A DNA stretch of 64,000 nt from JAPPLB01 sp965208945 (GTDB lineage: Bacteria; Acidobacteriota; Terriglobia; Bryobacterales; UBA6623). The stretch covers positions 1,922,001 to 1,986,000 of the forward strand of contig OZ242366.1 of NCBI GenBank assembly GCA_965208945.1, in the 5' to 3' direction. Each line of letters begins with the position of its first letter. Positions within the stretch are counted from its first letter, which is position 1. Positions 1 through 7,172 of the stretch are shown piece by piece. The notes beneath the pieces were generated by a model, which did not search any database, was not told the DNA's origin, and was given only the letters and a program-made list of their open reading frames with translations. The translations under genes and the position numbers were made by a program.

Positions 1-931
1 CTCCAGCCCCAGGATTCCCGATGCGCTCGCGGTTCTCGACCGCTACGGCGTCAAGGCCACCTTCTTCATCAACACCTATCGCGCCGAGCAGTTGTGGCCG
101 GTCCTGGAGCGCGCGGTGAACAACGGCCATGAGGTCGGCTCGCACACCCGCACCCACCCCTGCCGGTTCCCGCCGAACCGCTGGTTCTGCATCCTGGCCT
201 ACTCGAACGACGAGTTGATCGGATCGCGCGACCGCATCCTGGCCCAGGTCGATCAGCCCTACGTGTGGTCGTTCGCCTATCCCTGCGGGCAATGCCCCGA
301 ATACGCCTTCGTACGCGACAAGCTGCGTCACGCCGGCTACCTGGTCGCGCGCATCTACCCGGATGAGTTGATCGGCGGTCAACTCGCGCCCGGCATGAAC
401 ACCTGGGACCGCCGCCCCTATCGCGCTTTGTACACCCAGGCCGTGCAGAACAAGGGTGGCATTTCTCCCGAGGGCCGGACCGACGTGGCGCTGATCAACG
501 GCTCGTTCGACGAGGTCTACGAGGCCGGAGGGATTTACAATTTCCTCACCCATCCCAATTGGCTCGACTATGAGCCCGGCTCCTTCTACGAGCGGCACAT
601 TCGTCATATCGGCCGCCGCGGCGATGTCTGGTACGTCCCGATGGGGCCGCTCTACGCCTACCGGACGGTCGTCGAGCGCACCCGCGTCCATCCCCTCGAC
701 GATGCCCGCTTCGCCGTCACGCACGATCTCTCGCCCCGCGTGTTCCCCAACAGCGTGACCATCGAGTTCGACACCGGCGGCCGCGAGGTCTCCTCTGTGC
801 GGACCGCCCGCGGCGAGCTCGCGCTGCGAAGCGCCGGCCCGTCGTACGGCTGGGACGATGAGTTCTACCGCCTCGACAACGGCCGCCTGCTGATTACCCT
901 CCAACCCAACACCGTCCTCGAGATCCGTTAG
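1..931 (+). CDS. Polysaccharide deacetylase family protein, 5'-truncated by the window edge
   Basis: The reading frame is open from base 2, so the gene begins outside the window; the first in-frame TTG at 92 is not its start. The NodB-type deacetylase fold is indicated by an ATFFINTYRAEQ segment (bases 56-91, beta strand that follows the first motif) and by GHEVGSHTRTH (bases 125-157), the metal-binding H(S/T)xxxH motif of carbohydrate esterase family 4. The usual first motif, TFDDG, would lie just upstream of the window. These enzymes remove N- or O-acetyl groups from cell-wall or exopolysaccharide sugars; the substrate cannot be told here. About 100 C-terminal residues after the NodB core are beta-rich and unassigned. 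The stop is TAG at 929-931, followed by the repeat nest. Confidence 0.8.
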   Translation, partial: SSPRIPDALAVLDRYGVKATFFINTYRAEQLWPVLERAVNNGHEVGSHTRTHPCRFPPNRWFCILAYSNDELIGSRDRILAQVDQPYVWSFAYPCGQCPEYAFVRDKLRHAGYLVARIYPDELIGGQLAPGMNTWDRRPYRALYTQAVQNKGGISPEGRTDVALINGSFDEVYEAGGIYNFLTHPNWLDYEPGSFYERHIRHIGRRGDVWYVPMGPLYAYRTVVERTRVHPLDDARFAVTHDLSPRVFPNSVTIEFDTGGREVSSVRTARGELALRSAGPSYGWDDEFYRLDNGRLLITLQPNTVLEIR

Positions 932-985
932 CCGGATGTCCGTCATCCCCTGGTAGAGCCGCCCCAAGCCCGGCCAACGGGTTTT

Positions 986-1058
986 CACGAAACACGAAAC
1001 ACGAAACACGGCTTTTTATCGCGTGCTTCGACCGTCGGGTGGTGAGAAATGCAGGTTA
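986..1058 (+). repeat. Heptamer array joined to the right arm of the 183-bp element
   Basis: Three exact CACGAAA units (986-1006) and the closing CACGG (1007-1011) run through CTTTTTATC into the element's right arm (GCGTGCTTCGACCGTCGG then GGTGAGAAATGCAGG, 1021-1053). The same junction, array then T-run then TCGCGTGCTTC, occurs in the complete hybrid copies at 11109-11276 and 25413-25584, so this is a third hybrid whose left arm is missing. Confidence 0.8.
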
Positions 1059-1586
1059 AGGCGCGCGGCGCAAGCCGGAGCGACTTCCGAGGTTTTCACG
1101 AATCACGGTCTTTTATCGGCTTCCCCCCAAGCCGCCAGAGAGCCACGGCCGCCCCGCCCCCCGGGGTTTTGGGTCACGAATCACGAAACACGAGACACGA
1201 ATCACGGCTTTTTCGGTGCCTCTTGGTACTGAAGCCCTTCAGTCTTGTTTTTTCTGCCCCGGCCTGCTAGGCAACAGCACACGGAGGCGGCGAGGAGCAG
1301 TCCCTGCGGGTCGCGAATCAGGGCTTCCCAGGCCTTCACCAGCCACAAGCCACTGATTCTAAGGTCTTTACGAAACACGAATCACGAGACACGAGTCACG
1401 GCCTTTATGTTCTTCACGAATCACGAGTCACGAAATACGACTCAAGGCCTTTGTGTTTTTCACGAATCACGAATGTCGAATCGTTGCCTCTGGGTACTGA
1501 AGCCCTTCAGTCTTTTTTTTCCACCCCGGCCTGCGTAGCATGAGCAGAGAAGAGCTGTTTCTCATGTCCCTTGAGGTCTGATACTT

Positions 1587-1902
1587 GACGCAAACGAAAG
1601 AAAGCTCCACCGACCCGCCGGCGTTTGCCAGTAGAGCAACCGCAATCCCGGCTCATGGGTTTTTCACGAAACACGAAACACGAATCACGAAACACGGCCT
1701 TTTTCCGGCCCGGCCTGCGTAGCATGAGGAAAAAGAACCCTGACAAGCGATCCCCGATCCATGACGCAACCGAAAGAAATGTTCACCGGCCCGCCGGCAT
1801 TTGCCAGTAGAGCAACCGCAATCCCGGCCATGGGGTTTTCACGAAACACGAAACACGAATCACGAAACACGGCCTTTTTCCGGCCCGGCCTGCGTAGCAT
1901 GA
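1587..1902 (+). repeat. Tandem duplication of a 140-bp unit containing a heptamer array
   Basis: Bases 1587-1727 and 1763-1902 are near-identical direct repeats, 176 bp apart. Both start GACGCAAMCGAAAGAAA, share TTTGCCAGTAGAGCAACCGC, carry the same array order (AA, AA, AT, AA) and end TGCGTAGCATGA. The identical order of heptamer variants shows that the whole block was duplicated rather than each array expanding independently. Confidence 0.85.
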
Positions 1903-2284
1903 AGATCATGGTTCGTGAAATGAGCTTGATCCGTGGCCTGGGAGCGCCTGCGAAGGAAATGTCGTTGCCGCATCATCTCGCCTTGTTCAAGGACCATTCC
2001 TGCCTGCTGTTGCCCACGATTGCCCGGCATTGCCCACGATTGCCCGCTAAAAAAATGTCGCAAGCCCTGGTGGCCTCGCAATACGGCCGTGGATCTCGCG
2101 GCCCTGGACGTGTCCCGCGCGCTGCTCCGCGACAGCCCGGCTGTACGGCTGAGCCAACGAATCATGAACCAAGGTCTTTCCTGGCGCGCGGCGCAAGCCG
2201 GCGCGAATTCCGAGGTTTTCACGAAACACGAGACACGGCTTTTTCAACACGAATCACGGCTTTTTTGAAACCCAGGAGCGCAAG

Positions 2285-4075
2285 TTGGCGTCTACACCTG
2301 ACAGCCCGAATATCTCACCACGAGCGGAGGCGAAGTCCGTGAGAGGACCATCGGGACAACGCGCAAGCCGCTGGCCGCGCAAAGGTGCGCTTGGCCGGCT
2401 CATTCCCGGCTTGAGCCACCAAAGGCCCGGCCAAAGGTTTTTCACGAAACACGAAAGACGAGACACGAAACACGGTTTTATCTCCCCGCCCCACCGGCGT
2501 CCCCCGCTTGAGCCACCCCAAGCCCGGCCAACCGGTTTTTCACGAAACACGAAACACGAGACACGAATCACGGCCTTTCTTGCCGGGTCGCTGGTGCTCG
2601 CCCAGGCGGCCTGGGGCGCCTCCTTCCTGACGGGCACGGTATTCGAGCAGGACGGCTCCGATGCCGTTCCGCTGCCCGGCGCCTACGTCCAGGTCAAGGC
2701 CGGCAGTCCCGAGCGCGTAGTCGCGCAGGCCGAGACCGACTCGCGGGGGCGCTATCTGATCGAGGGCGTGCCCGAAGGCCGCGTAACCCTTGGTGTCGTC
2801 GCCGAGGGTTGCTACACGGTCAAAGCGGGCGGGCTGGACTCGGAAACGATCACGCGCACCTGCCTGCCGGAGGGCGAGTGCGGCAGCGTTGACTTCCTGA
2901 CTGCCCGCGCCGGAGTGCTGGAGGGTTATCTGAACGACGATTTCGGAGGGCCGGTGCAAGGGGCGGAAGTGACGCTCACGCCCGCTCCCGGTGCGGCGCC
3001 GGAGCGGCTCGGGCGGGGCAGTGCGGGCGGCAGGGCGGCAGGTCGCGGGCTTAGCGACGACCGCGGCTACTTCCGTATCTGGGGCCTGAAGCCGGGCCGC
3101 TACCTGTTGGAGGCGCGGATGCGCTTCCTGTTCCCTGGCTGGCTGCCGAAGTTCCGGCTCGACGCTCGTGAGGTCGAGATCACCGGCGGCATCGAACCCC
3201 AGTCGGTGAGCTTTCAACTGCGGGGGGACGCCGGCGTGTTCTCGATTGCCGGTATCGTCGAGCGGCTCACCGACGAAGAACCTCACCCGACCTTCGTCGT
3301 CATCCGGCCCAAGGCCGCCCGCGGCGGCGATCACTGGGCTCTGTATATGGTGGCTCGGGAAGGAAAGTTTCGGGTGGATGGGCTCGAGAAAGGGGATTAC
3401 GTCTTGCAGACCGGGCGGGATAGCTCATCCAATACGCGCGACTTTCGGCTGCTCGCGGTGCTGACGGTCGACCGGGATCTGATGGATCTGCGTTTGCGTC
3501 CTGCCCCGCCGACGGGCGTTCGCGGCCGGGTAGCGTTTGCGGATGGGGAGAAGAGCAACCTGAATGTTCGAATCTATCCCAGGGGGACCGAAGCGAGGGC
3601 CGGGGAATACCTGCGGGTCGAAGGGCCCGACTATGCTTTCGAGCACGGCGGGCTGCCCCCGGGCGAGTACAGCGCCTCGCTGCGCCCCGGCGGCCGCTAC
3701 CTCGTGGAGGACTACTCCTTCACGGTGCACCCGGGCTCGATGACCGACCTGGAGATGGCGGTTTCGTCCGAGTTCGCCAAGATTTTCGGCACGGTTCGCC
3801 TGGCCCGCGGCGGCGGCCGGTCATCCCGGCCCGCGGGCGCGCATTTCCTTGTCGGCCTGCGCGGCGGCCGCGGTTCGTTTTCCTCCGCGGCGGACGAGAA
3901 CGGGGTGTTTGCGTTCGACAAGGTGATACCGGGCGAGTATCGGATCGCCGCCTGGCGCGACCCCGGCGCCGACGTCTCCGATGAAGAGGCGTGGACGGAG
4001 GCCGCCTCGGCGGTCCGGACGATCACGGTCGAGCCGGGCTTCGAGATGGAAGTCGACCTGACGGCGGAGCGCTAG
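2285..4075 (+). CDS. Secreted protein with repeated carboxypeptidase-regulatory-like (Ig-like) domains; 5' end overwritten by repeats
   Basis: The genuine protein starts around base 2576, where FLAGSLVLAQAAWG looks like the core and cleavage region of a signal peptide. No ATG precedes it: the in-frame sequence from the first TTG (2285) to 2575 is translated repeat (for example FSRNTKHETRITA). At least four beta-sandwich units of the CarboxypepD_reg-like type follow, each with the signature A(Y/E)V or similar, then D(S/D)RG(R/Y)Y or ENGVF, then G(L/V/I)PxGxY: around bases 2630-2840, 2920-3110, 3520-3720 and 3780-3980. Such proteins in Acidobacteriota are usually exported and of unknown function. 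The next gene is a paralogue. The stop TAG (4073-4075) is the first three bases of a repeat terminus. The start is unresolved; the gene may be a pseudogene or use a start inside the repeat. Confidence 0.7.
   Translation: MASTPDSPNISPRAEAKSVRGPSGQRASRWPRKGALGRLIPGLSHQRPGQRFFTKHERRDTKHGFISPPHRRPPLEPPQARPTGFSRNTKHETRITAFLAGSLVLAQAAWGASFLTGTVFEQDGSDAVPLPGAYVQVKAGSPERVVAQAETDSRGRYLIEGVPEGRVTLGVVAEGCYTVKAGGLDSETITRTCLPEGECGSVDFLTARAGVLEGYLNDDFGGPVQGAEVTLTPAPGAAPERLGRGSAGGRAAGRGLSDDRGYFRIWGLKPGRYLLEARMRFLFPGWLPKFRLDAREVEITGGIEPQSVSFQLRGDAGVFSIAGIVERLTDEEPHPTFVVIRPKAARGGDHWALYMVAREGKFRVDGLEKGDYVLQTGRDSSSNTRDFRLLAVLTVDRDLMDLRLRPAPPTGVRGRVAFADGEKSNLNVRIYPRGTEARAGEYLRVEGPDYAFEHGGLPPGEYSASLRPGGRYLVEDYSFTVHPGSMTDLEMAVSSEFAKIFGTVRLARGGGRSSRPAGAHFLVGLRGGRGSFSSAADENGVFAFDKVIPGEYRIAAWRDPGADVSDEEAWTEAASAVRTITVEPGFEMEVDLTAER
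2443..2573 (+). repeat. Two heptamer arrays directly upstream of, and reading into, a coding sequence
   Basis: Arrays at 2443-2475 (four units, one mutated to GACGAGA) and 2541-2573 (four units) each follow a GAGCCACC...AGCCCGGCC lead-in. The second ends only about four codons before the hydrophobic core of the next gene's signal peptide. Confidence 0.85.
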
Positions 4076-4112
4076 CCTGCATGTCTCACCACGTCGTGAG
4101 AAATGCAGGCTA
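4073..4112 (+). repeat. Minimal copy of the element: terminal hairpin only
   Basis: Forty bases form a near-perfect hairpin: TAGCCTGCAT pairs with ATGCAGGCTA, one G/A mismatch follows, then TCTCAC pairs with GTGAGA around the loop CACGTC. These are the two termini of the 183-bp element with the interior deleted. The first TAG is the stop codon of the upstream gene. It could act as a transcription terminator or mRNA 3'-end stabiliser, although no T-run follows. Confidence 0.85.
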
Positions 4113-4123
4113 ATGGTGCAGGC

Positions 4124-5836
4124 ATGAGGACTCGCGTTCTTGCAGCTTCGATTCTCGCGTCGGCGGGCTTGGTGTGTGCGCAACCCGGCGGGCAGTCCGC
4201 CGGCCCGGCCCAGCCGGCCGAGACGGTCGAGCTGCGCGGGCGGGTGCTTTCGGGGCGGAGGGGCGTCCCGGTCCGAGGCGCCAAGGTGGCGGTCACGGCC
4301 CGCGAGCGCGAGAACGTCTCGGCCTTCACCCGCTTCAACGGCTCGTTTGTCATCGAGAACGCGCCGGTCGGGGATTACGAGATCGGTGTCGCGGCGTCCG
4401 GCTACGAGCTGTTGCAGAAGAGGATCCGGATTCCCTCCGGCAGGCCGTTGGATGGCCTGGACCTGCGTATCAACCGCTCGGCGATCATCACCGGACGCGT
4501 TCTGGACGAAGACGGCCGCGCTGTCGTCGGCGCGAGAGTCGAGGCGCTGCGGGAACAATTCCTCGAAGGCCGTCTCCGATGGCGTGACCAGGAGTCCCGC
4601 ATGCCCGGCGGTATCGATGGGTTTCGAACGGACGATCGCGGCGTGTACCGCATCTTCGGACTGTCGGCGGGCGAGTATGTGATCGCGGTCCGCCCCACCG
4701 AAGAGCCGGGGTTGGATGGCCAGCTTCGTTTCGACACTGCGCCGGGCTACTTTCCGAACGCCGGCTCGTTGAGCGGCGCGGCTCGTGTCACAGTCGAGTG
4801 GGGAGAGGAGAAGCAGGGCATCGACGTGCGCCTTGTGAAGGCGCCGCCCACCAGCGCTCACGGCCGAGTCTTGAGCCCGGACGCGCGCATCTCTTGCAGC
4901 CCATGCCGGTTCGAGGTGTATCGGCGGGACGGGAGTTCGGTCAGGATGGTCGGAAGCCGGTCGACAACCGAACAGGGGTCGTTCTCCTTGTTCGGGTTGC
5001 CGCCGGGACAGTACGTAGCGGTCGCGCGCCTGTATGACCGTCGAGCCGGCAGCCAGGCTTTCGGTCGCCAACCGTTCGCGGTGTCGGAACGAAGGGTGGA
5101 GGCCGTCGAGGTCGAGGCTCTTGCCGAGCGCGATATCGTGGGCCGGCTGGTCCTCGTTGACCCGCCGGATTCCGTCGGCGACGAGAGCGGGGCCTGGTCT
5201 TCGCGGATTCGGCTGGAAGCGGACAACCTGGACCCGACGGAAACCAGGCGCATTCGCGGCATGTTCGCGAAAGTCGAGGGGATGGGCGGGGAAGGGCCGT
5301 TCGAGTTGACGGCCGTCCCGGGGCGGTATCGGCTCATGGCCTTCGGCCCGAAGGGCGCCTATGTCGAAGGCATCGAGATCGACGGCCGCCCCGTGCCGGG
5401 ATCGAGGCTGACCGTCCCGCGGAACGGGATTTCCGGCGACGTGGTGGTCACGATGAGCTTTGCGACCGGGACCGTCCGGGGGACCGTGCGGGAGTTGGAG
5501 GACGGCGAGTCGACGGGCGCCCTTCTCGGAAAGGGCGGCCTGCTTCCCCCTGCCAGAACGGTGCGGCTCCTGCCGGCCGGCGAGGGTCCGCCTGATCACC
5601 CCCGGCTTTATGGACGGGTGCGCGAGGGAGGATTCGAGATCACCGCAGTGCCGCCTGGCGAATACGAGGCGTTCGCGTTTCCGGACCGCGCCGGTTACAG
5701 CATCGAAGACCCGAGATATAGAAAGAAACTCGCTCGCTATGGCGGGAAAGTTGAAGTCAGATCGGGTGAGACGGCGGTCCTCGATCTCCAGGCCCTGCCC
5801 ACCCGCGAACAGTTCGACCAGGAAGGGCTGCGCTAG
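4124..5836 (+). CDS. Secreted protein with carboxypeptidase-regulatory-like domains (paralogue of upstream gene)
   Basis: About 570 residues. I chose ATG 4124 (MRTRVLAASILASAGLVCAQ, a clean signal peptide with AxA-like cleavage) over ATG 4103, which lies inside the preceding repeat. At least two CarboxypepD_reg-like units are visible early (ELRGRVLSGRRGVPVRGAKV then FNGSFVIENAPVGDYEIGV; and ITGRVLDEDGRAVVGARV then TDDRGVYRIFGLSAGEYVI), with weaker repeats to the C terminus (GEYEAFAFP). Overall layout matches the gene upstream, so the pair probably arose by duplication. Exported, probably periplasmic or surface; no catalytic motif seen. The stop TAG (5834-5836) is again the first three bases of a repeat copy. 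Confidence 0.8.
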   Translation: MRTRVLAASILASAGLVCAQPGGQSAGPAQPAETVELRGRVLSGRRGVPVRGAKVAVTARERENVSAFTRFNGSFVIENAPVGDYEIGVAASGYELLQKRIRIPSGRPLDGLDLRINRSAIITGRVLDEDGRAVVGARVEALREQFLEGRLRWRDQESRMPGGIDGFRTDDRGVYRIFGLSAGEYVIAVRPTEEPGLDGQLRFDTAPGYFPNAGSLSGAARVTVEWGEEKQGIDVRLVKAPPTSAHGRVLSPDARISCSPCRFEVYRRDGSSVRMVGSRSTTEQGSFSLFGLPPGQYVAVARLYDRRAGSQAFGRQPFAVSERRVEAVEVEALAERDIVGRLVLVDPPDSVGDESGAWSSRIRLEADNLDPTETRRIRGMFAKVEGMGGEGPFELTAVPGRYRLMAFGPKGAYVEGIEIDGRPVPGSRLTVPRNGISGDVVVTMSFATGTVRGTVRELEDGESTGALLGKGGLLPPARTVRLLPAGEGPPDHPRLYGRVREGGFEITAVPPGEYEAFAFPDRAGYSIEDPRYRKKLARYGGKVEVRSGETAVLDLQALPTREQFDQEGLR

Positions 5837-6016
5837 CCTGCTTTTCTCACAGCGTGGCGAGGCGAAGTGCGTGAGAGGGCTGTCAGGACGAGGCGCGCGC
5901 CGCTTGGCGCGCGCAGGCGTACTTGAACAGTACGTTGAGCACGGCAAGCAAGCGTAACGAAGTCCTGGCGGCCATATGGCGTGCTTCGACCGTCGGGTGG
6001 TGAGAAATGTAGGCTA
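5834..6016 (+). repeat. Full-length 183-bp structured element, copy 1
   Basis: It begins TAGCCTGCTTTTCTCAC and ends GTGGTGAGAAATGTAGGCTA, which pair as an outer stem. Inside, CGAAGTGCG pairs with CGTGCTTCG, GGCTGTCAGGAC pairs with GTCCTGGCGGCC, GCGCGC pairs with GCGCGC around GCCGCTTG, and CGTACT pairs with AGTACG around TGAAC. The first TAG is the stop codon of the preceding gene. Sequence between the inner hairpins (TTGAGCACGGCAAGCAAGCG) is the best-conserved part across copies. Confidence 0.9.
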
Positions 6017-6058
6017 GCCTGCTTTTCTTACCACGTGGCGAGGCGGATCGGCGGGCAT
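6017..6058 (+). repeat. Partial left arm of the element, left flank of the toxin-antitoxin cassette
   Basis: GCCTGCTTTTCTTACCACG and GTGGCGAGGCGGATCGGCGGGCAT match bases 6905-6946 at all but one of 42 positions. It departs from normal left arms after GGCGAGGCG, where GGATCGGCGGGCAT replaces AAGTGCGTGAG. It abuts the end of full copy 1 directly. Confidence 0.85.
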
Positions 6059-6150
6059 GCTTCGGGAAGGGAGATGATACACAACAGTGCTGAAACCGTC
6101 TGACCGCAGCTTCCGGGGCGGCTTGATGTATTGCGCCCTCACAAGCCACG

Positions 6151-6504
6151 TCAGGGCCTTGAGGGCGTCATCGAAGCTCGCGCTGACGCCTCTTCAGCGG
6201 CCACGCGCGGGTGAACGTCGATCTGCACGTCTACGTGCTGGCCGAGCTTGTTGAGCACGGTCATCAGACGATCAATGGTGAAGCGGTCAAGCTGCACGTT
6301 GCGAATGCGCGTAAAGTCCGCATGACTGACACCGGTGCGGCCCTCGGCCTTGCGCGTCGAAAGCCCTTCATCGTCAAGAATACCGATGATGCGGGCGGCC
6401 AGAAGTGCTTTGGTCTGCTGCACGTCGGCGTCAGCACGGCCGAAGTCACGGAAGACATTGCCGCTGCCCTGCACCAACTCAAGATCGTCGTCTGTCTTGC
6501 TCAT
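6151..6504 (-). CDS. HigA-like XRE-family antitoxin
   Basis: 117 residues. A helix-turn-helix is seen in the middle: TKALLAARIIGILDDEGLS, then TRKAEGRTGVSHADFTRIRN, with RFTIDRLMTVLNKLGQHV after it. This is the layout of the XRE-type (HTH_37) antitoxins that pair with HigB/Gp49-like toxins. It would bind and neutralise the toxin encoded just upstream and repress their common promoter. Its start overlaps the toxin stop by four bases (ATGA), so toxin precedes antitoxin, the higBA order. The region after residue about 98 (VAAEEASARASMTPSRP) is a non-conserved tail. The cassette lies between two partial repeats. Confidence 0.8.
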   Translation of the reverse strand: MSKTDDDLELVQGSGNVFRDFGRADADVQQTKALLAARIIGILDDEGLSTRKAEGRTGVSHADFTRIRNVQLDRFTIDRLMTVLNKLGQHVDVQIDVHPRVAAEEASARASMTPSRP

Positions 6505-6854
6505 TGCTGTAACTCCTTCTGCAATCGTTTAAGCCGCTCGCGAATCAGATCGATATCCTTCTTCGGGGTCTTGATGCCCTGCTTTGCCTTTTTCTGGAAG
6601 GCATGCAAAACCCAAAGCCGCTCCTCGAGTTGCAGAGCGTAGACTGTCCGATAAGCATCGGTGCGGTACTTGACCGTCACCTCAAATACGCCGGAGCCGA
6701 AACCCTTCAGCGGCTTGGCGATGTCGGCCTTACGGCCTTCGGCTGCGACCGTCAGCGCCCGCAAGATCTCATCCTGCGCCCCTTCGGGAAAGCCGTCGAA
6801 AGCCTTGCGGGCCGCCTTGATCCAGGAGATCGGCCGGGTATCTCTGCTTTGCAT
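6501..6854 (-). CDS. HigB-like (Gp49/RelE superfamily) toxin
   Basis: ATG 6854 gives a protein beginning MQSRDTRPISWIKAARKAFDG, which matches the usual N terminus of the DUF891/Gp49 toxin family; an upstream GTG-type start at 6881 would add nine residues. Family members are ribosome-associated mRNA interferases of the RelE fold. Visible family features are PISWIKAARKxFxxFP at the N terminus, AEGRKADIAKPLKGFGSGVFEV in the middle, and YRTVYALQLEERLWVLHAFQKKAKQGIKTPKKDI at the C terminus, with the conserved basic cluster in the FQKK segment. Followed by the antitoxin with a four-base overlap. All key family segments are present, so the toxin looks intact. Confidence 0.8.
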   Translation of the reverse strand: MQSRDTRPISWIKAARKAFDGFPEGAQDEILRALTVAAEGRKADIAKPLKGFGSGVFEVTVKYRTDAYRTVYALQLEERLWVLHAFQKKAKQGIKTPKKDIDLIRERLKRLQKELQQ

Positions 6855-6904
6855 AGGGTATGGTGGCAAATATGGCACCAAGCGTCAAGAGCACCATGTT
6901 CCCG

Positions 6905-6946
6905 GCCTGCTTTTCTCACCACGTGGCGAGGCGGATCGGCGGGCAT
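6905..6946 (+). repeat. Partial left arm of the element, right flank of the toxin-antitoxin cassette
   Basis: A direct copy of bases 6017-6058, 888 bp away. It lies nine bases before a second full-length element copy, making the arrangement full copy, partial arm, toxin-antitoxin genes, partial arm, full copy. Confidence 0.85.
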
Positions 6947-6955
6947 CGGCTATAC

Positions 6956-7139
6956 TAGCCTGCAGTTCTCACCACCTGACGAGGCGAAGTGCGTGAGAGG
7001 ACTGTCAGGACGAGGCGCGAGCCGCTTGGCGCGCGCAGGTGTACTTGACGGGTACATCGAGCACGGCAAGCAAGCGCAACGAAGTCATGGCGGTCTTATT
7101 GCGTGCTTCGGCCGTCGGGTGGTGAGAAATGCAGGCTAA
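6956..7139 (+). repeat. Full-length 183-bp structured element, copy 2
   Basis: Termini TAGCCTGCAGTTCTCAC and GGTGAGAAATGCAGGCTA pair. Compared with copy 1, the inner hairpin changes from CGTACT/AGTACG to TGTAC/GTACA, so the first pair changes from C-G to T-A. The middle stem changes from GGC/GCC to GAC/GTC, so G-C becomes A-T. Both are compensatory. One mismatch (CATGG for CCTGG) is present in the middle stem. Confidence 0.9.
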
Positions 7140-7172
7140 GGCTCTCCCAGGGCGCAATCGCCGGTCCCCTTG

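Larger units (their letters stand above)
932..2580 (+). repeat. Nest of decayed dispersed repeats (heptamer arrays plus element arms)
   Basis: This 1.65-kb stretch has no credible gene. It contains twelve short arrays of the heptamer CACGARW, all on the plus strand, starting at 986, 1097, 1175, 1369, 1415, 1461, 1665, 1840, 2220, 2248, 2443 and 2541. Nearly every array closes with CACGG followed by C and a T-run. A GAGCCACCCCAAGCCCGGCCAA-like lead-in precedes several arrays. Pieces of the 183-bp element are mixed in: a right arm at 1021-1058 and a left arm at about 2311-2375. Peptides read from the region (NTKHETRNT, FTNHESRNT) are just translated heptamers, so the open frames are not genes. 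Confidence 0.85.

Noticed and set aside
1049..2342. Several open frames on both strands in the repeat nest, up to 193 codons
   Set aside because: Their translations are heptamer arrays and arm fragments (NTKHETRNT, FRVSCFVFREKP). They share no protein features and vary with repeat number.
932..2580. CRISPR-like array
   Set aside because: Units are seven bases, directly adjacent with no spacers, and there are no cas genes in the window.
3821..5947. 708-codon open frame on the minus strand
   Set aside because: It lies antisense to two well-supported secreted-protein genes; long antisense frames are common at this GC content, and its composition (Arg/Asp/Pro/His-rich) is typical of a shadow.
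5883..6149. Conserved peptide in the minus-strand reading of the element (RTSLRLLAVL...KYACARQ)
   Set aside because: It recurs only because the element's DNA is conserved. Stem pairing explains the conservation, the frame has no consistent start and stop across copies, and the hybrid copies lack it.
5834..7139. The element as an IscB/HEARO-type guide RNA
   Set aside because: No RuvC/HNH nuclease gene is in the window, and I cannot match the known conserved sequence by eye. It is left as a specific model to test rather than claimed.
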